A stretch of 33,563 nt of DNA, taken from positions 1 to 33,563 of the forward strand of contig JAYMSP010001306.1 in assembly GCA_036897095.1 (NCBI GenBank), given 5' to 3'. Position 1 is the stretch's first letter, and the number at the start of each line of letters is the position of its first letter. Origin of the DNA: Plantago elongata. Taxonomy: Eukaryota > Streptophyta > Magnoliopsida > Lamiales > Plantaginaceae. This document shows positions 12,174-23,266 of the stretch, in pieces. The notes below the pieces were generated by a model. That model did not search any database, was not told where the DNA came from, and saw only the letters and a program-made list of their open reading frames with translations. The position numbers and the translations under genes are program-made.

Positions 12174-12666
12174 TTACAACAAATAAAGAAGAGTTTGTAG
12201 ATCCAGTAAGTACTCTATTTTATAAGACTTGTTTCTATAATATAAAGTAATAGATGGGTATATTTCACTTCAGGCACGCGCAATCCATGGAATACTTAGT
12301 AAGTAGTACTCCAAAATATAAAATTCTAGTGTGTTACTAACAAGTATATGCTACCTACGAAAAATGTTATACTTACAATTTATAGATTAATATTTAACCT
12401 TAATTAGATAAGAGAATAAGGGAAATCCTTTTTTATAATACCTATTCAACTAAAGTTCTCTTGCTTATCTAACTCTGAATTTTTAAGTGGATTAAGTATA
12501 ATCGTTAGATAGGAAAACACAACAATACTGTAAGTGCTACTTAAGTATATGCTTCGTAAAAAGAATAGGAAACTCATAAGTTATTACTGGGTTTCTCTCT
12601 TCCTTTCTTAAAGTAACATGAATGCCCTACGTACTTCTAAACAACCTCACACAGAAATTTATAAAT

Positions 12667-12706
12667 AGAAATACATGTGAATAGTGGATGAAACCCATGT
12701 ATTTCT
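12667..12706. repeat. Inverted repeat, 11-bp arms, 18-base loop
   Basis: AGAAATACATG (12667-12677) and CATGTATTTCT (12696-12706) are exact reverse complements. The structure overlaps the start of the transposase-like frame, so it is more likely a coincidence or a secondary-structure feature than a transposon end. Confidence 0.6.
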
Positions 12707-12938
12707 TAATAAATTTGAGGAAGAACTGTTAAGAAATTACTCACGTAGATACTTTATATATCTTTATCTAAAAAGGTGTATTACATTACTTTCAGGATAT
12801 GGATATGATAATAAAAGAGAGTCATCCAATCATAAAGCTAGACTTAAGTGCACAGAAATTTATAGTATTGGACTTCATATTTTTTTCTCGAATCAAATGA
12901 ATAATCCTATACTCCTCCGAAGATACTTAAGAGCTTAA
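12684..12938 (+). pseudogene. Candidate fragment of a fungal Tc1/mariner DDE transposase
   Basis: This is the longest open frame in the window (84 codons). It begins with GTG after an in-frame stop, so it is a fragment and not a gene with a start. Residues 2-6 read DETHV, then EEELLR at 12-17 and RRY at 21-23. From memory, many fungal Tc1-type transposases have a DEAHVDL block holding the first catalytic aspartate, followed by a conserved LR and RY. Residues 39-46 (YGYDNKRE) could correspond to the later W-x-x-W-x-x-K-A-E stretch, and 75-83 (PILLRRYLR) to the proline/arginine-rich segment. In the codons just upstream, TAG and TGA fall where tryptophans would be expected, consistent with RIP of TGG. 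No catalytic motif beyond the first was found. The spacing between blocks is shorter than I recall for the family, so chance similarity remains possible. Confidence 0.35.
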
Positions 12939-13438
12939 AGTAAAAGTTCGAAAAGATTTTGCGATGCCTAAGTTCATTTATAATACCTCTAATAGGTTCT
13001 TTGCTTACTAACAAAAAAGAAGAGATTGTGCAAACACTCTAGATTAGTCCTATATTATCTAGAGTATAGATAGAATGCTGGTTTTTTTGAATATGACTAA
13101 ATGATTCCTAACAAAAAGCTAGATATACTATTCACTATAACAAGTGAATACCACCATTACTATAAGCACTATAAATAACAAGATTACTACCAAAACTTTT
13201 ATAGTATAGTGAATTTGATTGATACTTAATAAAAAGTGAGTCAAGTATTCTATGCTGTGTGCTCGAGAAGTGCTTACTGGAATTTTCTCGGAGGATAACT
13301 AAAATGGGTGCATGTAATGTATGGAATTTTATGTATTTCATAGAGCTTACTAAAGAGTGTCCCTGAGAAAAAGTAGTTTAATGTATTCCTAAGATTTCTC
13401 ATAAAATAAAATAGACAGAAGAACATGTTTCATTCAAG

Positions 13439-13461
13439 TGTAGACTATAGAAAAGTCTACA
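13439..13461. repeat. Hairpin-forming inverted repeat, 8-bp arms
   Basis: TGTAGACT and AGTCTACA pair perfectly around the 7-base loop ATAGAAA. The arms contain G and C, unlike most palindromes here. No adjoining gene was found, so a terminator or terminal-repeat role is unsupported. Confidence 0.6.
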
Positions 13462-13879
13462 TACATAGTTATATAGCCTATAAATATAGAGCGTGCAGCT
13501 AAATAAACTATAAATTTATAGGAAGTATATAATTAGGAACTGGTAGTGTCCTAAAGAGTACTCTAAGAAAGCCTTGGTCTAAGTGAAGTTTTTTTACTAA
13601 AAAAGGTTACTAAATACTAAATGGAATTCTAAAAAATAAACAAGTCTTCCCCAGGTAATTTAGTAGAGCATACTTTTCTACATACGTAAGCCTTTCACTA
13701 AGGGAAGCATGTAATTTTCTGGATTTGCGATAGTAGCTATCTAAAAATGTGACTCGACTTTTCCTTAGGGGGCATGATTCTTTTTCAGTTTTTTTATCTT
13801 ACTTTCATGCATACAAAGTATCGAAAAATACTAAAAATTAAAAATAGACCATAAATTTATGCGTTTACGAAGGAAAGTA

Positions 13880-14260
13880 AACTTTTATAGGGGGAACTTG
13901 CCAAAAGCGAGAGAGTAAACTTTTCTAAAAGCAGAAAGGAGAGACCTATTTTGTAAAAGTTTCATTCAGCTTTAGGGGTAAAGTAGTAAATCATAATTCT
14001 ATTAGGGAGTCCATTCAAAAAGGATATGTCGAGGGGTTGACCCCATGTGCATATGACCAATCACGAAAAGTGAGAAAGCTCACGCTCGTAAGCAGTCAAC
14101 TTGATGTTTTATGAATTCCTTTCCTAAGCAAGATCCTAGAAAAGTGAAAGTTGGATGCTAGCTATGGTTGATAGTAGTAAAAAAAGCACTAAAATAGGAG
14201 AATAAGAAGATTTTAGTCAATCTACGGCATGCTCTCTTTAGTAGTCAGTTTGGTAAAAAA
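13880..14260. other. Higher-GC island without a gene
   Basis: This short segment is less altered than its neighbours and keeps CpA, TpG and some CpG. It has a GGGGT-TG-ACCCC dyad at 14033-14044, a CCAAT sequence at 14058-14062 and a small GTGAG/CTCAC hairpin near 14071-14084. No open frame of 60 codons occurs. It could be a remnant of a transposon end or of unique sequence; neither is established. Confidence 0.4.
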
Positions 14261-17200
14261 AGAAACATATGAGTGTTCTATAACACAAAAGATATTTTTA
14301 TAACACACTCCAAAACCAGGTAGAATCCTATATTATAATCATTATATATAATCTTATCCTTGCGAACTAAAAGTAGACCTATCTATTATAATTTGAAATA
14401 CTAGTATGGTGCTCTTAATTTATGACTAGAGAGATCTCGCTTCTTTACGGATGAAAAGATAATAAATAATAGACTTCCTAGACTCGTACATAATAAATTT
14501 GCGCGTGGATAGTGGATAAAAAAGGAGGGGCCTAAATTTTTTAATAAAGAAATATACTATATAATTTGTAAGTACTCCCAGTTGAAAATAAAAAAGTTCG
14601 TAGCAAGGAGTTGTCTTTCTTATAAAATTATATTAAAATGATCTTTTTCTTATATATAGGAAGTCCCCTTAGGTTCTTTACAAACTAAACGATGTGTGAT
14701 AACATTTATTATTCTATGGATTATTTACTACTATAAATACATAGCAAACCCTATAAAGTTCTTACCCCTTCGCTAAACGCCTTATTACTACATGTTTAAT
14801 ACAATACTTTTTGCAAAAAGCAGTTTTATTTATTTAAAATTTTTAATATACATATTTCGGAAGTAACGAATCAAAACCTAATTATACAAGTTGCATAGCG
14901 CAAAAATACGTTGAACTAAAGAATCGTAAACTAGATAAGACTTAATTAATAAATACAGGTAAATATATTCTATTGTAGTGTAAGATTACTAAACCCTTTG
15001 TTAGACATGGCTTACTATTTCCTTGTTGTCTTAGTTCTCGCCGAATTAAGAAAACAATAAGCTTGGAGTTGACTTACTACTCTATATTTATAAAAAATAC
15101 GAAAGAAACGTACAGGTTGGAATACCCCGTGTCATAGTATTAGTATGAATATCACTCTTTATTTGCCTAAGGATAGAGTATTTTATACTTATAGACTTTT
15201 TCTTTTTATAGTAGTATCTATTATATTTTTCTATAACTTATATATAATACGGTAAGTATCTGTTGTAGGAAAGAAATAGTCTATTTACTAGATATTCCAA
15301 TGCCAGTTTCTGTTCTTCCAGAGTAAACTTTGCCTAAACATACATAGTAAATAACTCCTAGCTAGACCCTAGTTTCAATACAGACTTCTATATAAATGTC
15401 TATTCGTAACGTTGCCTATTAAAAGGATTGTAAGAATGTATTCCTTTCTCTGTTTATAGGACCTTTATAGTATTTCATTGATGGGAGACTAAACTCAAAG
15501 GGGAAGTCATTCTCTCCAAGCTAGCGTGGTAAAAGATTCTTCATGTATAAAAAAGTAAGTTTATAATAACTATATATAGTGTAATACTCGGTTACACCTA
15601 ATGTTGTAATAGTTTAGCTAAGTTTCAATAGCGTCCTAGCTCTTTCCGTTTTATTTTTTCTATGCGTGTTGAAATAACTATTCTATACTCTTTAACTTAA
15701 GCACATACCATTTACTTCTTTTTATAGATAAGTAAGCTTTCTCCTTATGTTATTATAAATATCTCCGTAGAGTCTACAATTCGTTACTTAGTTCCTTATT
15801 TAGAATTAGACTTATTTTTAGAATGAAAAGAACATCTTAGAGTATCCCAGAATGAAGGGTATCTTGTATAGAGTCGTCACAAAATTAGACTTTCTAATAT
15901 AATAGAATTGTACTTAGTAATATTAACACAGGTAAACTTTCAGTAATTTATAAAGATTCCTTTCGCCAACCCCTCTTCTCTTATACTTTTAAGCTCAAGT
16001 ACAAAAAAGCTATATTCTTGAGATAAATTAACTCTATCAGAATAGTTAGAAGTAGTCACTCGAAGTTTGTAACTAGATCTTACCCCGTCTCTTGTCTTAC
16101 TAGATAGCATTGCGAAATCTAAAACTTTAAGTAAAATTATATTATACATTTACTAGACATTCTCTAAGAAATCTATATGGTAAGTTGTTACTAATTACTT
16201 AGTACTTCTTTAGAGCTACTAAAAAATGATAATTGAAGAAACTCAAGCATGCAAAGAGAGAAAAGAAATAAATTCGACTAAATTTGTATTGGCAAGAGGA
16301 ATACCTACCTTCATTATATTATGGAATCCTGGGAAGTATAATAAAATAATATTAAAAGACAGTTATAATAACACACGACTAAGTAATAAGAAAAAAGCAC
16401 ATTTACTTTTTTACTAGCTAGAACTCTGTCTAGCAGTACTCCTTAAGTATTATATATAGTAACAAAGCACAATCTTACTTTATCATTTCTTAGTTATATT
16501 AATATTTTTTTAATACTAAATAGTCGCCGTACGCTTATATATATATAAAATATCACGTACAATAAATAACAACTGTGCATATAATCCTACAAAATAGTTT
16601 TATTTATTAGCTTATTTATGATATAACACTTGCATGATCTATTAAAATATGTTTCTCTTACGAAACTTCTTTCTTAACTTCTCTTACTGGATTAACTATG
16701 TATAAAAGTACATATTAAGAGATAAGGTAATGTAATATAGGTTCGTAGAACAAGTAAGTATTTAGAAGAATTTATAATCGAAGAAAAAGGGTATATTAAA
16801 TAATATAGAGTAAATCGATGCATGAAAATAGAACTCATGTAAGTATATCGGTTTAAATTAAATAAAAGATGTATGAAATTCAATGTGTTTTAATACTAAA
16901 TTAAATGCTTTAGGAGTATAATTAAGTAAACTCTATGAACTAAGTAACACTTGTTGTATGTGAATGTGAAATAACTTTGTTGTACCTAATAGATATTTAG
17001 TAGTATAAAATAGGGGTAGTGGCTGTAACAGCGTAGGTATTTATATTCATGTTATTTTATTAGATAACTAACTTAATTATATAGCGTGTTTACGTTTCTA
17101 ATTATAATTTATCTAATTACGTTACGAGTGAGAACTGAATATTATGAACTCTATCGCTAAGAAAAATATTCAATTTTATATTACAAATTCTAATAAAATT

Positions 17201-17540
17201 GGTTGTTAAACTCTAGCATCAAAAATTTAACTTTCAAAAAGTGAGCACTTCGTGTAGAATTATCTAGGTAAGTAAGTTTTTTAAGTAAAGAAGAAGAGAA
17301 GGCGACATAAGTAGGATACTTCAAGTAATTCGTGTAAGGAAGAATATAGTAGGTAGATGCTATAACGTCACTTAGTGTTGTAGTGTTGGGGAGATGTGTT
17401 CACTATGGTAGATACTCTAGTTATTCTGTCAGTCATGGCTTTACTCTTTTCTAAGCATAATACTATCTAAATTTATACTATATTAAAAAATTCATTCTAA
17501 AGAATTTTGTTATTCTCTTAACGAGCTATAATTTATTTTA
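14260..17540. other. AT-rich, gene-empty stretch with mild RIP-like bias
   Basis: I found no supported gene in these 3.3 kb. Three open frames of 63-69 codons occur (15940-16149 minus, 16226-16417 plus, 16692-16883 minus). The last is low-complexity and the second has no motif I recognise. In a hand count of 17401-17460, TpA/ApT is 8/5 and (CpA+TpG)/(ApC+GpT) is 7/7, clearly milder than in the periodic domains. Alternating TA tracts occur near 16536-16547. Confidence 0.45.
15940..16149 (-). pseudogene. Doubtful minus-strand fragment, possibly N-terminal transposase-like
   Basis: This 69-codon frame contains LSQE followed a few residues later by ELKSI. Some fungal Tc1-type transposases begin with a helix-turn-helix region that, as I remember it, reads LSPE followed by EL[HR]SIG. 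The match is only a handful of residues and no downstream continuation is visible, so a chance frame is at least as likely. It is on the opposite strand from the 12684-12938 fragment, so the two would not belong to one element copy. Confidence 0.12.
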
Positions 17541-17900
17541 CTAAGTACAGAAACAACTAAGTCTATTTGTGCATGAGCTTGTTCTCGTGAGTCTTGGGTG
17601 TGACCCAATCCTTCACCAGTCAGCGGATCCTTATTCTCCTAAAAGAGAAAGTAGTAAAGAACTTCTAGTTCTACTCTAGTGGGTACTTATTTAAAGGTAG
17701 GCAATTTCGTAGTATTCTAGTAAGGTTGTATTCAGAAGCGGTTATACCGGTGCTTGTTGCCTACTTATTAGAGCATATATACGACATACTAACAAAGTTC
17801 CTTTTCTAATTTCCTTTCTACGCTATGATACGCAGGGAGCGACCTATTTTCGTTGCATACCTAGCTCGAATTTTATTTTACATGATATTCTCTAGGAGTC
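17540..17900. other. Higher-GC island with a GGGTGTGACCC dyad
   Basis: This segment stands out by its G and C content and its intact CpA and TpG steps. At 17594-17608, TTGGGT and ACCCAA pair around GTG. No frame of 60 codons occurs and I recognise no protein. It may be a remnant of an element less affected by RIP. Limits are by eye. Confidence 0.4.
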
Positions 17901-20900
17901 CTATAACCAGCTATGTCACATCATCGCATTTCTAACATTTCCTAATGTTTTTTAAGAAAAGATTATAAATACCAAAACAAAATTTAGTGAAATAAGTCTA
18001 CATGTAATATTATTTACTGAGGCACTTTCATTAGTTACTTTAGATTTGGACCTATCTTTCTATATCCTAGAGGTAATTGCTCCTTTGTTTAGGTTAGAGG
18101 AATATATTATGTCATAATCAAGTCTACCAACAAACAAATATACTGCGGAAGTACTTACACTGCTAGAAGGTATAGACTCTCACCATTTACTACGGAATAT
18201 TATTTTTATAATGGAAACTAAAGTACACTAAGAGGGCACATATCTCTTGTAAAGAAAATAGGGGGTACAAAAAAGTTCTTTTCTAGTGATCTATACTTCT
18301 CTAATTACTAGAAAAAGGTTTAGAAATAGGAACTCATCTAAGTCTAACTATAGAAAATAATAGATGTAAGCACTTAATAAAACTACTAGTATAACGTATT
18401 ATTAAGGAGAAAACTTTATTGATTAAGGATCTTAAGGCTCAAGCATTATCTACTGTATAATCTTTGCTAAAAGTAAGTATAGTTTCTCAATTCCATAAAT
18501 AATTATCTATTAATAGTAAGGAAATAACTATATTTTTAGTATAAAAGGGGATAGCTCTTAGTTAACTGGTGTATAAAAATACCTTTATAAAGAACTATAA
18601 TATACTATTTCTAATAAAGTCTAGAGCTATAAGTTAAGGTCGTGCACTGAACCATCACAATATAAAATAGCTTAATTATTTACTAAATATAGTAATCTCC
18701 TTTTCTCCAAGATCAAGATATAGTTGGGTAGGCTCTTTCTTATAGTCCAATATATTTATATACTAAGCAATTAAAATCTAGTACACAATATTCTAGGCAC
18801 CAGTTATAAGTAAGATATCAGTAAGAGATGAAATACAACTTTGTGCTTTATATCTATGTGTTGCGGCTCCCTAAGAGACTTGTTACTTTCATACTTTAAT
18901 AAGCGTTAATTTTAATAAGGTACGTACTAATTTAGCTTTCCTTGACTTAGCTACTTGAGGTACTTTAAATTAAGTACTAGAATATACACAGCTTTCTTTA
19001 GAAAAATATACGTTTGTAATCACTTCATTAAATCTTTTTCAAATAAACTAGACACGCTTTCCTTATAATAGTCAATTTCCTTAACATATATTATTAAGGC
19101 ATTCTAGAGAGTAATCACTTACTAAAATACCCCTTCTAAGTTATAAAATAGTAGGCGTTAGAAATACTGGCCCTTTTGTTTAGTTATTTAAAATATTTCA
19201 TTAATAATAGATATCTCATAACACGCTTAAAATACAATTATTTTTTAATAAAAACAATATCTTCTCCTTAAAATATATAAAGAAAAAATTTTCCAAGTTA
19301 CTCTAATTCTTAAATAATTTCCTGCTAATTTATAAAAAGCTATAATTAATTATATATATATATCATAGGGTGCCCTACTTTTCACAAGCATAAGAATCTA
19401 TTGCAAAGGTATCTCTTAAGTGTCTGAAATAATACTTGACGTGTATAAAGTATCATGCACTCTTCTCTATAATATAATAGGGGTGTAAAGTATTCTCTTG
19501 TTCTAGTATTAGTATTTTAATAAATAAGACTTGAGTAAGTAAATCTGTACCTATAACTTCACTCTAGTTTTTACAAAGGAAGAATAGTATTTAGAATAAT
19601 ACCTAAGCACCTTTTTAGATGATATATAAGTTTAATAAGGTACAGAGCCTTTTTCCTTTACTAATTTGTATTGTTATAAGGAGAATATTTTCATTAGTTA
19701 ATACGTAATAAAAGATATCTAGACTTACGAGGAATATACGCGCATCACTTTTCACTTAGAATTTTTTCTAGTGCACCTTTGATAGTATCTATAGTAGCTA
19801 GCAAACTCCTTCTGTAGTATAAAGTTATAACTCAAGTGTATAAGTAAAGCCTTCTTTCATATATAATTATAAAAGGTATGCTTTTCGCTCTTATCTTTTA
19901 GATTTATTAAGGAATTATCTATAGTGTATAGTTCCCTAATAAATATATATCTTAATCTCGTCCTCTCTTTTTAAAATATAATAAATGATTGCTAGGGAGT
20001 ACTTTATTTTCTTACATATAATTACTTAAATAGTATTTTTTCCTATCTTATCATTTTAAAGAGATTTCTTAAGGCGGAAACATATACTTAATAGGCTCCT
20101 TTCACCTTCTATATTTTATATAAAAGTACACTATATTCTACGATTACTTTCGCGTAGTTAAGGCTTATCAAGAAGCTATAAATACACTGCTAAAGGAGAG
20201 AGTTTACATTTTACCCTATAACTTTGTTTTTGTACTGTTAGGTAGAAACAAGGAGTATATTTATACGCCCTTTACTTTCTTCTAGTTATTTATATGGATA
20301 CATTAGTACTTAATACTTTACTAGGTACAAATACAAATATAGCCCCTTAGTATGCTCAATTATTAAGAAATGAACCTAGTTACTATAGTCTAGAATATTC
20401 CCAAATATAAGAAGTTACTAGAGTACAGATGGTATAAGTCTCTTATTAGTCACTAGAAAAACATTGGGTAAAAATAGTAGATCTTCTCTATAAGTTATAA
20501 AAAATACCTTAAAATACTCTATTATTTAAATTATATCTTAGTTATGAAGAGTACACTTTTAGTAAATACGCTTTATATTAAGGAAGCTTCCTTTTCATTA
20601 GAATATTATTGCCCTTAGGAATTGTAGATACCAACAAGGAGTAGTACTTATTTTTTTAGTGACTTGTACCTTTTTTTACACAAATAGCAAAAACTTATTC
20701 TAGAAGAGTAAAAAGAACCTTTTTCCTAGTTGCCTGCTTAAGGCACAAAAAATAATTACTCATCTATAGTTAATAATACAATATTTAAATACTTTTACGC
20801 ACCTTTAGATATATTTATATAATAGGGAATAGGGGATAACTTAAATTTATAAGCGTAATTATTTCCCCTATTATTAAAGATTACTTAAAAAAGACTCACG

Positions 20901-22089
20901 GAGATATTTCTTCGCATATATTTTATTACCCTAGTATAATAGAGCGTACACCTTAGCTATCTAGAATAAAGCAGGAGTAAAGAGTTAGTTATCAGGCGTC
21001 TATGCTTATTTTATTAAAGTATCATGTCTTATTAAGTTATTCTCTAGAATAGGAGTACTCTACTATATACTCTTAACTAGCCTATGAGTTGTTAAATAGG
21101 GTATATTGAGTCTGAACCCTTAACTTTAAACTATGTTTACCTAGTGTTTTGGGGGAGTGTATATTTCCATCTTTTTAAAATAAAAGGGTGTCATATGCTT
21201 AAGTTAGCTTAGCAACCAATTCTATAAATCGAGAAGACCTTGATTACACCTAATACTTTAAAAAAGAAATCTTAGTGGTATGTTATGGTATACCTTACTA
21301 ATAGAGATTATTATAGAAATAGAAAGGGTAAGTTTTACTATAACTTTAATGCTCTTAGATTAATATTAGAGAAGATTATACTAGTATTTACATTTATAGA
21401 GGGGATAACTAAGTACTAATTTCTTATGTTTACAAAAAGCTAAGAAGAGGTACCTTTCCCTTGTTTATGAAATGCCTTCTCTTGGATTCCTCTATAGGTA
21501 TTGGTTTCATACTTATGTACTATATATTCATCTTAGAGAAGACTTAAGAAAGTCATATTTCGCGGATTTTTCTAACTTAAAAATGCAACTATCCCCAGTA
21601 CTCTCCTTTATAGATTAAAGATAAATACTAGTAAAAGAACTTTATTAAGTAATGCCTTAATATGTAAGCACTTCTTTTAGTATAATACAAGATTAAGAGT
21701 AGACTTTATGCCCACAATAATTTATGTGAATAGGTGCGCTACTCTTTAAGTTAAGCCTTAATCAAATGCACAAGTTTATAGAGAGCTCAGAGGGTGTGTT
21801 ACCCTTATCTTTCCTTATGCTGGAGAGTTTTTTATAATATTCGTACTTTTATGTATTTAGAGATTATTTGCTCTTTATACATAGTAAAGACTTTTTAATT
21901 TAAGTAATTATTCCTTTCTCTATAAATACCTTTAAGGAGCTCGTAGTATTGTTCTAATTAAAATGAAATACTAAAGTGTATATTCCTAATTCTCTTAAGC
22001 GAGTCCCTTTTTTAAGCAACGTAAACGAAAATTCTCTATGTCATGTGTACTTAAATAATTGCGCAATCTTTATAAGTATAAAAATCTCC

Positions 22090-22106
22090 TCTCACTAGAA
22101 GTGAGA
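22090..22106. repeat. Small inverted repeat, 7-bp arms
   Basis: TCTCACT and AGTGAGA pair perfectly around AGA. The arms retain C and G in this AT-rich setting. Its role is unknown. Confidence 0.5.
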
Positions 22107-22503
22107 AGTTAGGGTAGTATAACACTTAGTATACTCCTAGTAGTAAAAACTATACCTTATTCTCAAGAAATACCTAAGGAAAGGTAAGTTCTGTATTTAG
22201 TGTATTATAAATGAGATGTTAAAGACTTACTTAAATTAGGTTATTTTTAAGTCCTTTATTAATAAATAAGTGTGTGTATACTAAAGAATAAACTAAGGTA
22301 ATTTTTCTTTATAGCTAAGAAATTCTCTAGCTTTGTTAAAATATTTCGCGTATATCTCTTTAAGTGTTAAGTAATATAAATATTATTAATAGTTAAACAT
22401 ATTCTTCTTATTTTAAGGATATGTTACGCCATTTAATAAATAATTGGGCTTAAGAGAAGGAAAATAAATAAGTACTACAAAGTAAAGTTTATTTATAAGG
22501 TAA

Positions 22504-22555
22504 TCTTAGACCTTATATAATAAATACTATTTATTATATATATAAGATCTAAAAG
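22504..22555. repeat. Long imperfect palindrome with 13-bp perfect inner arms
   Basis: TATATAATAAATA (22514-22526) and TATTTATTATATA (22528-22540) are exact reverse complements around a single C. Further out the symmetry continues through CTTAGA and TCTAAAAG with a 4-bp indel and a C/T difference. It may be a decayed inverted duplication. No gene adjoins it. Confidence 0.65.
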
Positions 22556-23236
22556 AAGTCCCTCTATCATGTACGTAACAAAGTTCCCTTAATAATTAAA
22601 AATATTATACTTTATTTATATAATAAAGACTTAAGTAGAATTCATCTGAATATAATTTAATTATTCCCTTATAGAAAGAAAGAGAGTTCTCTTGTATTTT
22701 ATAAAATATGAAAGATGTTTAAGGCCCTTTAATTAGCTCATACTTGTACCTTAAGAAATCTTCGTAAATATAATTAAAAATTCCTATGTAAACGTGGGTA
22801 AAGCACCTTCTTAATTAAAGGAAAGTACTTGAGTAAATCCCCCCCTTATAATTAATCAAGAACAGTAAAAATGTACCCTATGCTCTATTTTGATATAATG
22901 AAGTACTTCCTCTCTTTATAAAATAATACTAGATTGTATCGCGGGTACCTTAATATTTACATATAGCATAAGAAAGAAAACGACTAAAAAGCAGGATTCC
23001 TTAATTTTTAATTTTAAATGAAAGGCCTTCTTAGAGACAGGTAGAGACAAGGACCGTAAAAATTGCTAGTATTTTTCGTCGTACATTATTTTCCTGGATC
23101 ATCCATTCCGTAAGAGAACTACCACTGGTAAGAGAGAATGTCACATCCTAATTAATAGCTGAAATTATCATAAAAAAGCATTAATAAGTATCTGAGTAGT
23201 GCCCTTAAATATTATAGTATAAATAAATGTGCTTGG

Positions 23237-23266
23237 AATGGATTCTGCGAAAAAATGGAATCCATT
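23237..23266. repeat. Inverted repeat, 9-bp arms
   Basis: AATGGATTC and GAATCCATT are exact reverse complements separated by 12 bases. The octamer TCTGCGAA, found in this loop region, also occurs near 204 and 23297. The sharing is too short to show relatedness. Confidence 0.6.

Larger units (their letters stand above)
6650..12300. repeat. RIP-like AT-rich domain with ~80-bp periodic cores (domain 2)
   Basis: This is the clearest example of the periodic texture. Between 10241 and 11202 a core of the form TAAGGGAG-TRC-CTCTTCCTT recurs at 10241, 10321, 10481, 10741, 10828, 10894, 10982, 11046, 11124 and 11202. The intervals are 80, 160, 260, 87, 66, 88, 64, 78 and 78 bp, so most fit one or two units near 80 bp. 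Further cores lie at about 6971, 7843, 8306, 8804 and 8901. The rest of each unit is poorly conserved. In 10201-10260 the hand-counted TpA/ApT is 10/2 and (CpA+TpG)/(ApC+GpT) is 2/8. Open frames at 7584-7775 and 8052-8270 have no recognisable product and are taken as chance. An alternative is that RIP alone leaves C and G in such runs and the spacing is partly coincidental. Confidence 0.45.
12300..13880 (+). mobile_element. Possible decayed Tc1/mariner-like DNA transposon
   Basis: This segment interrupts the periodic domains and has milder TpA bias. It holds the transposase-like frame at 12684-12938. Fungal Tc1/mariner elements are usually about 1.3-2 kb with one transposase gene and short terminal inverted repeats. 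The distance on either side of the frame would fit an element within these limits, but I could not find terminal inverted repeats or flanking TA duplications, so the ends are guesses. If real it is dead: stops are frequent in all frames and the second and third catalytic-domain motifs (the aspartate block and the proline-rich QSPDLNP-type box) were not found downstream. Confidence 0.3.
18150..23020. repeat. RIP-like AT-rich domain with periodic cores (domain 3)
   Basis: The texture is the same as at 6650-12300: strong TpA bias with recurrent purine/pyrimidine cores. Pyrimidine-run anchors lie near 20192, 20265, 20338, 20480, 20636, 20710, 20800, 20863 and 20947. The intervals between successive listed anchors include 73, 73, 74, 90, 63 and 84 bp. 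Dyad forms such as GGGAGTACTTT (19995-20005) and GGAGTACTC (21052-21060) occur. No open frame of 60 codons is present. The claim of tandem origin is inferred. Confidence 0.42.

Noticed and set aside
13135-13341. 68-codon minus-strand frame
   Set aside because: No motif recognised, and it lies antisense to the possible transposon relic; treated as chance.
890-14255. 15-base match AGTAGTCAGTTTGGT between about 893-907 and 14239-14253
   Set aside because: A match of this length is roughly expected by chance in a window this size, and the flanks do not align.
16226-16883. Frames at 16226-16417 (plus) and 16692-16883 (minus)
   Set aside because: The first has no family motif; the second is a low-complexity L/Y/S/I peptide typical of translated AT-rich DNA.
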